NCBI RefSeq assembly: GCF_002892835.1
Contig: NZ_PJMB01000002.1
Coordinates: forward strand, 124,001 to 188,000
Direction: 5' to 3'
Length of the DNA: 64,000 bases
Source of the DNA: Arthrobacter sp. AFG7.2
Lineage (GTDB): Bacteria; Actinomycetota; Actinomycetes; Actinomycetales; Micrococcaceae
Part shown: positions 47,600 through 57,369 of the stretch, piece by piece
Numbering within the stretch: the first letter of the stretch is position 1
Layout: every line of letters begins with the position of its first letter
Position numbers and translations under genes: made by a program
The notes under the pieces: model-generated
What the model saw: the letters and a program-made list of their open reading frames with translations, nothing else
Databases searched by the model: none
What the model was told of the DNA's origin: nothing

Positions 47600-48970
47600 A
47601 TGGACCTGCAACGGAGAGACGTTACCCGCCGCACACTGCTCAAAGGCGTGGCGGCGGGCCTGGCAGGCTCCGCGCTGGTTCCCCGTTATCAGGGCGGGGC
47701 CCGAGCCACCGGGACCACCCGGTACGTGAGCGTGCTTGGTTCCGACTCCAACCCGGGCACCGAGGCGTCCCCATGGCGTAGCCTCAGACGCATCCGCGCC
47801 GCACTCGGCAGCGGGGAGCTGGGCCGTGGAGACAGTGTCCTGCTCAAGCGCGGAGAAACATTCTTCGGCACCCTCTACGAGCCCTCACTTCAGGGAAGCA
47901 AGGGCGTCTTCACCCTTGGTGCCTACGGCACCGGGCCCCGCCCCAACGTGGCCGGCTACAAGATCAGCAAAGACGCCTGGAGCCGGCACACCCACCACAT
48001 CTGGAAGCTGGACATCACGGCAAACTCCGGGCAGTACACCGGCAACACCGCCGCGACGTCCACCAACGCCGGCTTCCTGAAAGTGGCAGGCCTTATCCGT
48101 GGCCGGAAGTGTCCACGCCCCGCTGAGCTGGCGAACCAGTGGGACTTCTGCAATGACGCGACGTTCGTCTACGTCCTGTCATCCTTCAACCCCGGTGACG
48201 GCGTCGCCATCGCCATCCGGGAGGACGGCCTCCGGCCCGCCTCCAACAGCCTCGTTGAGGGCATCCACATCGAGGGCCATGGCGGGCACGGCATCGCGAC
48301 CGGCGGGTCCAGGGACATCCATATCAGGGATTGCTTCCTGGAGAACCTCGGCGGCTCCCGGCTCAATCCCGACGGCACCCGGTATGGAAACGGCATCGAG
48401 GTCTGGATCGGTGCATCAGATATCACTATCGAGAACAACACCATCCGGGAATGCTATGACGCCGCCTACACCATGCAGGGCACGGCCACCGCTGATGCCA
48501 GGTCATGGACAGACATCCACTTTCGGCACAACCACGTCGAGAACTGCAACCAGTCCTTTGAAATGTGGTCAGCAGGTCAGGCCAGCAAAGACTCCGGGCA
48601 CATCCGCTGCACGTTCAGCGATAACGTGTGCCTCGACGCCGGCTACTCCTGGGCTGCCACCATCCGGCCGGACACGGCAGGGAAGGGTGCGCACGTCATG
48701 ACCTATGAGACGGCGCTGCCCATGGATGTCGAGGTTACCGGCAACCAGTTCATCGGTGCGCGGGACAGCTACCTGCATAACAGCGTTGACGGGCGCCTCC
48801 CCGCCGGGCTGGACCTGCACCACAACATCATCAAGCTCGGCCCAGGAAAAAAGACCGCCTACTTGAACCCGGAAACCATTGAACAATCCGCGCGGTGGCA
48901 GTCACGCACTGGCCAGGAACACGGCTCCACGTTCGGCGTACTCACCTCTGACCAATGCATGCCGCCATAA
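47600..48970 (+). CDS. Tat-exported right-handed parallel beta-helix protein
   Basis: The ATG at 47600 is chosen because it puts a Tat signal at the N-terminus (RRDVTRRTLLKGVAAGLAGS). The 456-residue protein then has repeated beta-helix coils: NSLVEGIHIEGHGGHGIATG, SRDIHIRDCFLENLG, SDITIENNTIRECYDAAYTM, IHFRHNHVENCNQSFEMW. This fold is shared by polysaccharide lyases and surface carbohydrate-binding proteins. Catalytic residues of a lyase family were not recognised. Exported and folded in the cytoplasm first, as Tat cargo. Confidence 0.88.
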   Translation: MDLQRRDVTRRTLLKGVAAGLAGSALVPRYQGGARATGTTRYVSVLGSDSNPGTEASPWRSLRRIRAALGSGELGRGDSVLLKRGETFFGTLYEPSLQGSKGVFTLGAYGTGPRPNVAGYKISKDAWSRHTHHIWKLDITANSGQYTGNTAATSTNAGFLKVAGLIRGRKCPRPAELANQWDFCNDATFVYVLSSFNPGDGVAIAIREDGLRPASNSLVEGIHIEGHGGHGIATGGSRDIHIRDCFLENLGGSRLNPDGTRYGNGIEVWIGASDITIENNTIRECYDAAYTMQGTATADARSWTDIHFRHNHVENCNQSFEMWSAGQASKDSGHIRCTFSDNVCLDAGYSWAATIRPDTAGKGAHVMTYETALPMDVEVTGNQFIGARDSYLHNSVDGRLPAGLDLHHNIIKLGPGKKTAYLNPETIEQSARWQSRTGQEHGSTFGVLTSDQCMPP

Positions 48971-48975
48971 GGAAA

Positions 48976-48996
48976 GCAGGCGAAGCCTTCGCCTGC
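48976..48996 (+). terminator. Hairpin after the beta-helix gene
   Basis: GCAGGCGAAG and CTTCGCCTGC pair over 10 bp around a single base, so the true loop is larger. It lies 6 bp after the stop codon. No U tract follows. Confidence 0.5.
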
Positions 48997-49130
48997 GTCC
49001 ACGTCCCAATGCTCATGATTTGATCAAGATCATTGTTCCAGCGGACGGCAAGGCCTAACGTCGGGTGCATGGCTCATCGTCGAGTCGGAAGGACCCCCCA
49101 AGGGGCGGCACCCGAAAGGTCAGTGAACTG

Positions 49131-49343
49131 ATGCGGCAGCGGTACTTCCCCAGCAAGGGCGGATTGGCTGCGGGAGCCCTCATCCTGGTCCTGTCACTCA
49201 TGGCACAGCCTGTCGAGGCCGATTCGGTAACGGCAAGGGGCCTTCTGGTCACTCTCAGTGCCGTCTTCACCGGCGCCAACCTCGTTGGGCTCCTGGAGCG
49301 GCGCCGGCAGCACGAGGACATGGCCAACAAAGAAACCACATAG
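49131..49343 (+). CDS. Small two-helix membrane protein (70 aa)
   Basis: ATG 49131 (MRQRYFPSKGGLAAGALILV) is preferred over an upstream GTG at 49065, which adds Ser/Arg-rich residues. Two hydrophobic segments (LAAGALILVLSLMAQPV and ARGLLVTLSAVFTGANLVGL) are followed by a charged end, LERRRQHEDMANKETT. No family known. It faces the convergent LmeA-like gene. Confidence 0.65.
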   Translation: MRQRYFPSKGGLAAGALILVLSLMAQPVEADSVTARGLLVTLSAVFTGANLVGLLERRRQHEDMANKETT

Positions 49344-49355
49344 AAGCGGGCGAAG

Positions 49356-50057
49356 TTACGGGACGAGCCTGACGTCCTCACCCCTGAGATTGGCACGGAA
49401 ACCATCACTCTGGACGGCGACGTCCCTGAGCACGAGGCCCTCTGGCAGACCCTCGATTCCATGTTCTATCGTCACGAGCCTGCGCACGATGGCGCCAGTG
49501 GCCTGGGAAAGGAATTCGGGCCCGCCAAAGTCTATGGAGCGCGGCTCAAGGACGAGCTTCCCGGCACCGTTTACCTTGACCGTCCCGATAGCCGTGACGC
49601 GCAGTTCGCGGCCCAGGGCCTCAACAGTGCGGACCACCATGGCCTGGCCACCGTCGGCTGCACCCACCACAGTCCCATTGCCCAGCTCGTCAGCAACGGC
49701 CTCAAACGGGACGGTTGCGTCCACCGAGAGCCGGGCAGCCACCACCCCGTCCGGTCCGGTGACCACATCCTGCCCGACGGCCCTTACATCGCGGAGCACT
49801 GAGCCCGCCATCACCACCGTCCCGGCGTCCAGAGCAAGGTCACCGAGCCACACGTCGTCATCACGCAGATCGGCGGGAGGTTCTGCTGCAGGCGGGCGCG
49901 CCGCACCCGGCGTCGCCGACGGCGACGGCTGGGACGATGCTTCACCTCCACCAGGCGGATCGCTTACCACCCACCATAGGATTCCAACAGCGATCACCAG
50001 GACGAGCACCATCCCGGCAGCACCGATCAGCCAGTCCTTCGCACGAGTCCACGCCAT
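49356..50057 (-). CDS. DUF2993 / LmeA-type phospholipid-binding protein
   Basis: The 233-residue protein has an N-terminal membrane helix (DWLIGAAGMVLVLVIAVGIL), a Pro/Ser/Ala-rich linker, and a DUF2993 domain: VTGPDGVVAARLSVDATVPF, GRELRVTAIGTVKVNGAGK, IEGLPEGLVLRDVAVQSDGF and RANLRGEDVRL. In mycobacteria LmeA binds phospholipids and is needed for mature lipomannan; here the same class role is inferred. It lies downstream of an alpha/beta hydrolase on the same strand. Confidence 0.88.
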   Translation of the reverse strand: MAWTRAKDWLIGAAGMVLVLVIAVGILWWVVSDPPGGGEASSQPSPSATPGAARPPAAEPPADLRDDDVWLGDLALDAGTVVMAGSVLRDVRAVGQDVVTGPDGVVAARLSVDATVPFEAVADELGNGTVVGAADGGQAMVVRTVEALGRELRVTAIGTVKVNGAGKLVLEPRSIDFGGPEFLSQATGAIVRRLVTIEHGIEGLPEGLVLRDVAVQSDGFRANLRGEDVRLVP

Positions 50058-50105
50058 GAGGACAGTCTGACGGCTCCGGGTCCGGGGCGCGAACCCTGAG
50101 ACGGG

Positions 50106-50915
50106 TCATACCAGCAAGAACGAGCGGAGAGCGGCGATCCAGAACTCAAAGGCGTCAAGGTGGCTGTCATGGGATGCGCCCGCCAGTTCCACCCGGTGGA
50201 CGTTGCGCCCGCGCTCGCAGAACTCGGATTTATCAGCGGCAGCGAACATGCCATGCTCTCCGTAGACCACGAGTGCCGGGACGGTGATCCGCTGCCACTC
50301 ATCCCAGCGGGGCGGGATCAATCCCTTCATTATGGAAACCATCACGTCAGCTTCAAACCGTGGCCACAGCCCGTCCGGTCTTTCCTCCAGGTCAGCCACC
50401 CACGCCTGCGCCAGGGGACCGTCCCCAAGGAACTCCCGTGCTGCTGCCGTGCTGGTAAAGGGCAGCGGCCAGGACCGGAAGTAGTCCCCCAAGTGTTCAT
50501 TGCCGGCCTCGCTGTCACCGCCGGTGCCGCTCTCAAGAAGGACCAACCGGGACACGAGCTCAGGATGTCCTGCCGCCACCAGCATCGCGGTGTGCCCGCC
50601 CATGGACTGGCCAACGAGCGTAACGGGTGCGCCAACCACTGTTTCAATAACGCGGACGACGTCGGCCACGAAGGCTTCGCGTGAAAGGTCACCGGGCCGC
50701 CTGGTGCTTCTGCCGTGGCCACGGAGATCGATCAGGACGTTCCTGAACTCCGGCAACGCCCGCGCCGTCTCGATGAACTCCATTGCGCTGCCGGCCAAGC
50801 CGTGAAGGATGACGATGGGCGGACCTTCAGGCGGCCCCAGCTCGAAGCCGTGAATGCGGACCCCGGACCCGGTATCCACCGCAAAGGGCCGGGCAGGGGA
50901 TTCCGTAGCGCTCAT
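50106..50915 (-). CDS. Alpha/beta hydrolase
   Basis: The 269-residue protein has the alpha/beta-hydrolase pattern: PPIVILHGLAGSAMEFIETA (oxyanion HG), LIDLRGHGRSTRRPGDLSRE, VTLVGQSMGGHTAMLVAAGH with nucleophile Ser in GQSMGG, an Asp/Glu region near LVVYGEHGMFAAAD, and the catalytic His in ASHDSHLDAFE. All catalytic elements are visible. Substrate unknown. It is followed by the LmeA-like gene on the same strand. Confidence 0.9.
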   Translation of the reverse strand: MSATESPARPFAVDTGSGVRIHGFELGPPEGPPIVILHGLAGSAMEFIETARALPEFRNVLIDLRGHGRSTRRPGDLSREAFVADVVRVIETVVGAPVTLVGQSMGGHTAMLVAAGHPELVSRLVLLESGTGGDSEAGNEHLGDYFRSWPLPFTSTAAAREFLGDGPLAQAWVADLEERPDGLWPRFEADVMVSIMKGLIPPRWDEWQRITVPALVVYGEHGMFAAADKSEFCERGRNVHRVELAGASHDSHLDAFEFWIAALRSFLLV

Positions 50916-51121
50916 GGCGTCAAGGCTAACCCGGACCCCTCCCGCGGGAAGGAACGGGGCACGGGACAGCTGCCCGCCCAGCCGTCAGTGGGGCAGGGTT
51001 CTCCAGCCATGGCGCCAGCCGGTAGACTTGGGTGGGCCGTTCTCCGGCCACTCTGCCCCGGCTCCCTCCCAGCATCGTGCGAGGGCTGCGGCGTTCCCTG
51101 TTGTGAAAGGCCTTACCTGCT

Positions 51122-52720
51122 GTGATTACTGTCCAGGATCTTGAACTGCGTGCCGGCGCCCGGCTGCTGATGGATCAGGTGAGTTTCCGTATCGACAAGG
51201 GAGACAAGATTGGTCTCGTTGGCCGCAACGGTGCCGGGAAGACCACCCTCACCAGGGTCCTCGCCGGTGAAGGGCTGCCGGCCGCAGGCAAGGTGACGCG
51301 TACCGGCGAAATCGGCTACCTGCCGCAGGATCCCCGCACCCCGGACATGGAGCAGCTCGCGCGGGACCGGATCCTGTCCGTCCGCGGCCTGGATATCGCC
51401 GTCGGAAAGCTCCGCACTGCCCATGAAGAGATGGCCAGTGAGGACGCCACAGTCCAGCGCAAGGCGATGAACCGCTATGACCGGCTCGAATCCGAATTCC
51501 TGGCCGCCGGTGGGTATGCAGCCGAAGCGGAAGCCGCAGCCATCTGCTCCAACCTTGCGCTGCCGGACCGCCTGCTGAACCAGCCGCTGAAGACCCTTTC
51601 CGGCGGTCAGCGCCGCCGTGTTGAGCTCGCCCGTATCCTGTACTCGGACGCCGAAACCATGCTCCTCGACGAGCCCACGAACCACCTCGACGCCGACTCC
51701 ATCGCCTGGCTCCGTGACTTCCTCAAGAACCACCAGGGCGGGCTGATCGTGATCAGCCACGACACCGAGCTGCTCGAAGCCACAGTCAACAAAGTATTCC
51801 TGCTCGATGCCAACCGCGCGCAGATCGACTTCTACAACATGGACTGGAAGCGGTACCTCACCCAGCGCGAAACCGATGAGCGTGCCCGCAAGCGCGAGCG
51901 CGCCAACGCCGAGAAGAAGGCCCAGGTCCTGTTCGACCAGGCAAACAAGATGCGCGCCAAGGCCACCAAGGCCGTGGCAGCACAAAACATGGCAAAGCGC
52001 GCCGAGCGCCTGTTGAGCGGGCTGGAGGCTGTCCGTGAGCAGGACCGGGTGGCAGCGCTGCGGTTCCCGGACCCTTCACCCTGCGGGCGTACGCCGCTGA
52101 CCGCCGAGGGCCTCAGCAAGTCCTACGGTTCGCTGGAGATTTTCACGGACGTGGACCTCGCCATTGACCGTGGCTCCAAGGTTGTGATCCTCGGCCTCAA
52201 CGGTGCCGGCAAGACCACCCTCCTGCGGATGCTGGCGGGGGTGGACCAGCCTGACACCGGTGATGTCATTGCCGGCCACGGCCTGAAGGTGGGCTACTAC
52301 GCCCAGGAGCACGAGACGCTCGACGTCGAACGCACCGTCCTGGAAAACATGCGCTCCGCAGCCCCGGACATGAAGGACGCCGAGGTTCGCGGCATCCTCG
52401 GCTCGTTCCTGTTCTCCGGGGACGACGTCGATAAGCCCGCCGGAGTCCTCTCCGGTGGTGAGAAGACACGCCTCGCGCTGGCCACCATCGTGGCTTCGAG
52501 CGCCAACGTGCTCCTCCTCGATGAGCCCACCAACAACCTGGACCCGGCCAGCCGCGCCGAAATCCTGGGCGCCCTCAAAAACTACAGCGGCGCTGTGGTC
52601 CTGGTGAGCCACGACGAGGGGGCAGTCGAAGCCCTCAACCCCGAGCGCGTTGTCCTGCTGCCCGACGGTGTTGAAGACCACTGGAACGAAGACTACCTGG
52701 ACCTGATAACCCTGGCTTGA
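51122..52720 (+). CDS. ABC-F family ribosome-associated ATPase
   Basis: The 532-residue protein starts at GTG 51122. It has two ABC domains without membrane helices: Walker A GRNGAGKTT, signature LSGGQRRRVELARIL, Walker B MLLDEPTNHLDAD, then a charged linker (ERANAEKKAQVLFDQANKMR), and a second set GLNGAGKTT, LSGGEKTRLALATIV, LLLDEPTNNLDPAS. ABC-F proteins act on the ribosome in translation or antibiotic protection. It is a single gene; whether it protects against a drug cannot be told from sequence. Confidence 0.93.
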   Translation: MITVQDLELRAGARLLMDQVSFRIDKGDKIGLVGRNGAGKTTLTRVLAGEGLPAAGKVTRTGEIGYLPQDPRTPDMEQLARDRILSVRGLDIAVGKLRTAHEEMASEDATVQRKAMNRYDRLESEFLAAGGYAAEAEAAAICSNLALPDRLLNQPLKTLSGGQRRRVELARILYSDAETMLLDEPTNHLDADSIAWLRDFLKNHQGGLIVISHDTELLEATVNKVFLLDANRAQIDFYNMDWKRYLTQRETDERARKRERANAEKKAQVLFDQANKMRAKATKAVAAQNMAKRAERLLSGLEAVREQDRVAALRFPDPSPCGRTPLTAEGLSKSYGSLEIFTDVDLAIDRGSKVVILGLNGAGKTTLLRMLAGVDQPDTGDVIAGHGLKVGYYAQEHETLDVERTVLENMRSAAPDMKDAEVRGILGSFLFSGDDVDKPAGVLSGGEKTRLALATIVASSANVLLLDEPTNNLDPASRAEILGALKNYSGAVVLVSHDEGAVEALNPERVVLLPDGVEDHWNEDYLDLITLA

Positions 52721-52837
52721 GCCTTCCCGCTGCCTGCGTTACCTCCGCTTCGCGGCGTAGGTCATTTCCCGCGTGCTGGCTCGTTCCTCGCCTTTGATGC
52801 ACGCTACATAAATCGCCTGCGTCGCTGCGCGTGTGCC

Positions 52838-53716
52838 TCAGTAGCCCTGAGCGTCCAAGAGGGCGTCTTCCTCTTCCTCTGACGTCGCCTTCCGGCGCTT
52901 CCGCGGGGCAGGCGTCGGACGACGTCGGGGTGCCCCGGCTGCCGTGCGCGGCGCACCCTCCGGGGACTCGTCGTCGTCCTCGGCGTCAATAGCGGCGTTG
53001 CGGGCCTGCTGCCGGGCGGCGTAGCCGAAGCCGACGAACATCAGCACGCCGAAGGCGAACCACTGCAGCGAGTAGGACAGGTGCGTCCCCTCCTCGGTGG
53101 AGGGCTTCGGAAACGGGAAAGGCATCTCCGCCGCGGGCGGCGTCTCGGAGGCGAGCTGGCCGTATGCCCCGGCAAGCAGGGGATACCCGAGCTGCCCGGA
53201 ATAGGCGGCGAGGTCGATGGAGGCCAGTTGGCCTTCGGGGGCGCCGCGCTGCAGTTCGGGCTCAGGATGCTTTAAGCGGACGACGGCGGTCACGTTACCG
53301 GCGGGCGGTTCCGGCACCGCGTCGGGGGCGCCGGGGTTCTTGTTGCCGATGGGCAGCCACCCCCGGTCCACCACGACGGTCTCCCCGGTGTCCAGGCGGA
53401 ACGGGACAACCACCTCGTAGCCCGGCTGGCCGTTGAGCGGCCGGTTCCGGACTACACGCTGGCCTTCAACGAGATAAGTGCCCGTCAGCTCCACCTGGGT
53501 CCACTCCATGGCGGGGTCAAGGGTGTTGAATTGTTCCCTAACCTCAGCAAACGGAATGGGTGCTGCAGAGTAGTTGGTCACCACGCGGTTGATTTCAGCC
53601 AGGGTCTCGGCGCGCCGGTCCATCTGCCAGCGGCCCAGGAAGACGCATGCGGACGCAAAGATGGCGGCCAGCAGGAGGTAGCCCAGCCACTTGCTGGAGA
53701 ACAGGAAACGGTACAT
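52838..53716 (-). CDS. SURF1 family protein (cytochrome oxidase assembly)
   Basis: The 292-residue protein begins MYRFLFSSKWLGYLLLAAIF with the first membrane helix, then ACVFLGRWQMDRRAETLAEI (conserved LGxWQ-x-x-R), VELTGTYLVEGQRVVRNRPL, GYEVVVPFRLDTGETVVVDR with GWLP, and a C-terminal second helix (LSYSLQWFAFGVLMFVGFGY). SURF1 aids heme-copper oxidase maturation. The tail is Pro/Arg/Lys/Glu-rich and low complexity. It is directly after a small gene with no gap. Confidence 0.92.
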   Translation of the reverse strand: MYRFLFSSKWLGYLLLAAIFASACVFLGRWQMDRRAETLAEINRVVTNYSAAPIPFAEVREQFNTLDPAMEWTQVELTGTYLVEGQRVVRNRPLNGQPGYEVVVPFRLDTGETVVVDRGWLPIGNKNPGAPDAVPEPPAGNVTAVVRLKHPEPELQRGAPEGQLASIDLAAYSGQLGYPLLAGAYGQLASETPPAAEMPFPFPKPSTEEGTHLSYSLQWFAFGVLMFVGFGYAARQQARNAAIDAEDDDESPEGAPRTAAGAPRRRPTPAPRKRRKATSEEEEDALLDAQGY

Positions 53717-53986
53717 TCAGCGGCCCTTGCCCGGGTCACGGGGCGCAAGCAGATCCTCGAGGGGCAGGGTTTCCTTCCAAAGCCCCCGCGTCTGAAGGTA
53801 GTCCTCCAGCCAGTCCCGGTGATCGGCGCAGGCGAGCCAGATCTTGCGGCGCTCGGGGGAGTGGATCTTCGGGTTGTTCCACAGGAGCTGCCAGGATGCC
53901 TGCGCCCGGCAGGCCTTCCGGGAACACATCGCACCCGTTTCGGCCGCCGCCGGAGTGGTCCCGGCGGCGAAATCAAAAATGCTCAT
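53717..53986 (-). CDS. Small Cys-containing protein between SURF1 and DUF3099 genes
   Basis: The 89-residue protein reads MSIFDFAAGTTPAAAETGAM, CSRKACRAQASWQLLWNNPK, IHSPERRKIWLACADHRDWL then EDYLQTRGLWKETLPLEDLL. The CxxxxC and later C-x-x-H hint at a small zinc site. It abuts SURF1 and overlaps the DUF3099 gene (ATGA), so it belongs to the same operon. A homologue beside surf1 is common in the Micrococcaceae. No function known. Confidence 0.8.
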   Translation of the reverse strand: MSIFDFAAGTTPAAAETGAMCSRKACRAQASWQLLWNNPKIHSPERRKIWLACADHRDWLEDYLQTRGLWKETLPLEDLLAPRDPGKGR

Positions 53987-54417
53987 GATGCCTTCCGCTC
54001 CTGCCCGGGTGTCGTTTCGTCGTCGTCATCAATCAGTTCGCCCTGCAGGACCTCCAAGCCCGGCTCCCCGCTGGCAGCCGGAGCCGGCGGGCTGTCCAGT
54101 TCGGCCAGCGGCGCTGAATCCAGCAGCGAATCACTGTGGCCCTCCGCCTTGTCGTCGCCATTGGCGATGATCACCGCAATCCATGGCAGGAAGACCGCTC
54201 CGGCGACCGGAATGATCTTGAACCACCCGTCCACCACGAAGATCAGGACCAGGCAGACCATGCGGATCCCCATGGCAATCGCGTACTTGATCATCCGCTG
54301 GCGCATGTCCTCAGAATGGGCTCCCGCGGCGTCCGTGATGCTGTGGACTTCCGGATCGTTGGAGAGCCGGTCTGATTCTCCAGGCACGGATTGTCCCGCA
54401 TGGTTTTCAAGGGTCAC
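53983..54417 (-). CDS. DUF3099 family membrane protein
   Basis: The GTG at 54417 gives 144 residues. HSITDAAGAHSEDMRQRMIK precedes two membrane helices (YAIAMGIRMVCLVLIFVVDG and KIIPVAGAVFLPWIAVIIAN) and an acidic tail with DDDDE. The ITxA...D...R-x-x-x-Y start and the two-helix form fit DUF3099, a family in actinobacterial surf1 regions. Unknown function. Confidence 0.85.
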   Translation of the reverse strand: MTLENHAGQSVPGESDRLSNDPEVHSITDAAGAHSEDMRQRMIKYAIAMGIRMVCLVLIFVVDGWFKIIPVAGAVFLPWIAVIIANGDDKAEGHSDSLLDSAPLAELDSPPAPAASGEPGLEVLQGELIDDDDETTPGQERKAS

Positions 54418-54422
54418 GGTGA

Positions 54423-55295
<873 letters not shown>

Positions 55296-55421
55296 CCGGC
55301 GCCGGAAAACTAGGAGCGCGGCGGTTCTTTGTGCAGGTCACACAAGGGAATTGCCGGGGGCCGCTGGCATGATGGACTGCAGGCCATCAGCAATTTAGAC
55401 GTTTCAGACAAAGGAGCCCGC

Positions 55422-56186
55422 ATGGGACTGCTGGATAACAAGACTGCCATCGTGACCGGATCCTCACGCGGTATCGGCGCGGAGGTGGCAAAGAACCTGG
55501 CACGCGAGGGCGCCGCCGTCGTGGTGAACTACCGCCAGAAGGCGCCGCGCGCCAACAAGGTTGTCCAGGGCATTGAGGCCGACGGCGGCCGTGCCGTGGC
55601 CGTCGGCGCGGACCTCACCACCCAGGAAGGCGTGCACGCCCTGGCGTCCGCGGCCATGGAAAACTTCGGTTCCCTGGACATCCTGGTGCTGAACGCATCA
55701 GGTGGAATGGAAACCGGCATGGGCGAGGACTACGCGCTGAAGCTGAACCGCGACGCCCAGGTCAACATGCTCAACGCTGCCGTGCCCCTGATGAAGGAAG
55801 GGTCGCGGGTGGTTTTCGTGACCAGCCACCAGGCCCACTTCATCAACACGGTGCCCACCATGGAGGCCTATGAGCCGGTGGCCCGCAGCAAGCGCGCCGG
55901 TGAGGACGCCTTGCGCGAACTCATCCCCAACCTTGCGGAGAAGGGCATCACCCTGGTGGTTGTCTCCGGCGACATGATTGAGGGAACCGTCACGGCCACG
56001 CTGCTTGACCGCTCCACGCCGGGCGCCATCGAGGCCCGCCGCGCGGAAGCCGGCAAGCTGTATTCCGTGGAAGAGTTCGCTGAGGTTGTGGCCGGCATGG
56101 TTACGGCCGACGTCGAATCCGGCCACACCGAATACGCCGGCGGCGCTGACTACTTCGGCAAGGGTGCTGACCAGGCCACCAGCTAG
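55422..56186 (+). CDS. SDR family oxidoreductase
   Basis: ATG 55422 (MGLLDNKTAIVTGSSRGIGA) has AAGGAG upstream and gives 254 residues. It has the SDR cofactor loop TGSSRGIG, LVLNASGGMETGMGEDYALK, and VFVTSHQAHFINTVPTMEAY, where the usual catalytic Tyr-x-x-x-Lys appears as YEPVARSK (longer spacing), so catalysis may be altered. A second domain line EFAEVVAGMVTADVESGHTE ends it. It lies 127 bp after FabG; whether it is an enoyl reductase is not decided. Confidence 0.82.
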   Translation: MGLLDNKTAIVTGSSRGIGAEVAKNLAREGAAVVVNYRQKAPRANKVVQGIEADGGRAVAVGADLTTQEGVHALASAAMENFGSLDILVLNASGGMETGMGEDYALKLNRDAQVNMLNAAVPLMKEGSRVVFVTSHQAHFINTVPTMEAYEPVARSKRAGEDALRELIPNLAEKGITLVVVSGDMIEGTVTATLLDRSTPGAIEARRAEAGKLYSVEEFAEVVAGMVTADVESGHTEYAGGADYFGKGADQATS

Positions 56187-56195
56187 GCCTGATTC

Positions 56196-56244
56196 TTAAA
56201 CGCCGGATGGCCCGTCGCAGCGCGACGGGCCATCCGGCGTTTAA
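56196..56244. terminator. Long perfect bidirectional terminator
   Basis: Arms 56196-56218 and 56222-56244 are perfect inverted repeats of 23 bp around a 3-base centre. It starts with TTAAACGCCGG and ends CCGGCGTTTAA, so A/T tracts flank both sides. It separates the convergent SDR and serB genes. Confidence 0.9.
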
Positions 56245-56271
56245 GGAGTTACTTCTGCCGGAGCCCTGATT

Positions 56272-57165
56272 TCAGACGCCGGCGACGTGCCGGACCGCAT
56301 CGAGGTACGGCATGTTGACGGCGGCGTCGGCCACGGCCCGCACGGCGGGCTTTGCATTGAACGCTATCCCGATGCCGGCCGCGCCGAGCATGTCCAGGTC
56401 GTTGGCGCCGTCGCCCACGGCCACGGTGTGCTCCAGGGCGATACCTTCGGCGGCCGCCCACTCGCGCAGGTACTTTTCCTTGGCCGCCCGGTCCACCACT
56501 GCGCCGAGCACCTTGCCCGTCAGTGCGCCGTCGATGATCTCCAGCTCGTTTGCCTGCCAGTAGTCCAGGCCCAGCTCGGCGGCTATCGGCTCCAGGATCT
56601 GGTTGAACCCGCCGGACACCACGGCAACCACATGGCCGGCGGCCTTGAAGGCGGCCACCAGTTCGGTCGCTCCCAGGCTCAGCTTCACTTCATGGCGGAC
56701 GGAATGGACGACGTCGGCCGGCAGCCCCGCGAGCACCGCCACCCGGGCGTGCAGGCTTTGGGTGAAGTCCAGCTCCCCGCGCATGGCGGCTTCGGTGACC
56801 GCGGCAACCTCCTCGCGCTTTCCGGCGTAGGCGGCGAGGAGTTCGATGACCTCCTGCTGGATGAGGGTGGAATCCACGTCCATGATCAGGAGTTTGCGTT
56901 CTGCCGCCCGAAGTGCGGCCGGGACGAGTGCCGTGTCGAGCCCGCTGATTTCCGTCCGGGCGACGGCGTGGCGCAGCCCGGCGAGCCCGGCGGCGGTGGC
57001 GTCCGGAAGCTGAAGTTCAACCGTATGGACCTGGTACCGCCCGTCCCCTGAGGAGGCCTCGGACAGCTGGGTGGCCCCCTGGGAGGTAAAGATGGAACGG
57101 AGCTGCTCCAGCGCTGTCGGAGACACATTCAGGCCATAGCTGACCGCAGTCGCGTTCGAAGTCAT
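56272..57165 (-). CDS. serB: Phosphoserine phosphatase
   Basis: The 297-residue HAD-superfamily enzyme shows motif I LLIMDVDSTLIQQEVIELLA (Asp nucleophile), motif II VVSGGFNQILEPIAAELGLD, and motifs III/IV KEKYLREWAAAEGI and TVAVGDGANDLDMLGAAGIG. It removes the phosphate from O-phosphoserine, the last step in serine synthesis. The N-terminal 90 residues include an ACT-like region (VELQLPDATAAGLAGLRHAV), as in actinobacterial SerB. Ending close to a perfect terminator. Confidence 0.92.
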   Translation of the reverse strand: MTSNATAVSYGLNVSPTALEQLRSIFTSQGATQLSEASSGDGRYQVHTVELQLPDATAAGLAGLRHAVARTEISGLDTALVPAALRAAERKLLIMDVDSTLIQQEVIELLAAYAGKREEVAAVTEAAMRGELDFTQSLHARVAVLAGLPADVVHSVRHEVKLSLGATELVAAFKAAGHVVAVVSGGFNQILEPIAAELGLDYWQANELEIIDGALTGKVLGAVVDRAAKEKYLREWAAAEGIALEHTVAVGDGANDLDMLGAAGIGIAFNAKPAVRAVADAAVNMPYLDAVRHVAGV

Positions 57166-57369
57166 GCCTGCAATCTTAGCCAGCGGGGGAGGGGTCCCTG
57201 GAATTCATTGCGCAGTGCTGGTTGGGTGAGGCAGGCGGGGGCCGGGGCTGCGCCGCCGCCGAACAAAATCAGCGCCGCAGACAGGGGCTGATCAGGCCGC
57301 CAACCAGGTTTCGGTGTTACCTTGCCCCGGTTATCAGTCGGCCTCTTTTTTGTCCTAGTGTCTACTCCT

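Noticed and set aside
47600..48970. Naming the beta-helix protein a pectate lyase or alginate lyase
   Set aside because: Fold signs are clear but no family-specific catalytic residues could be pointed out.
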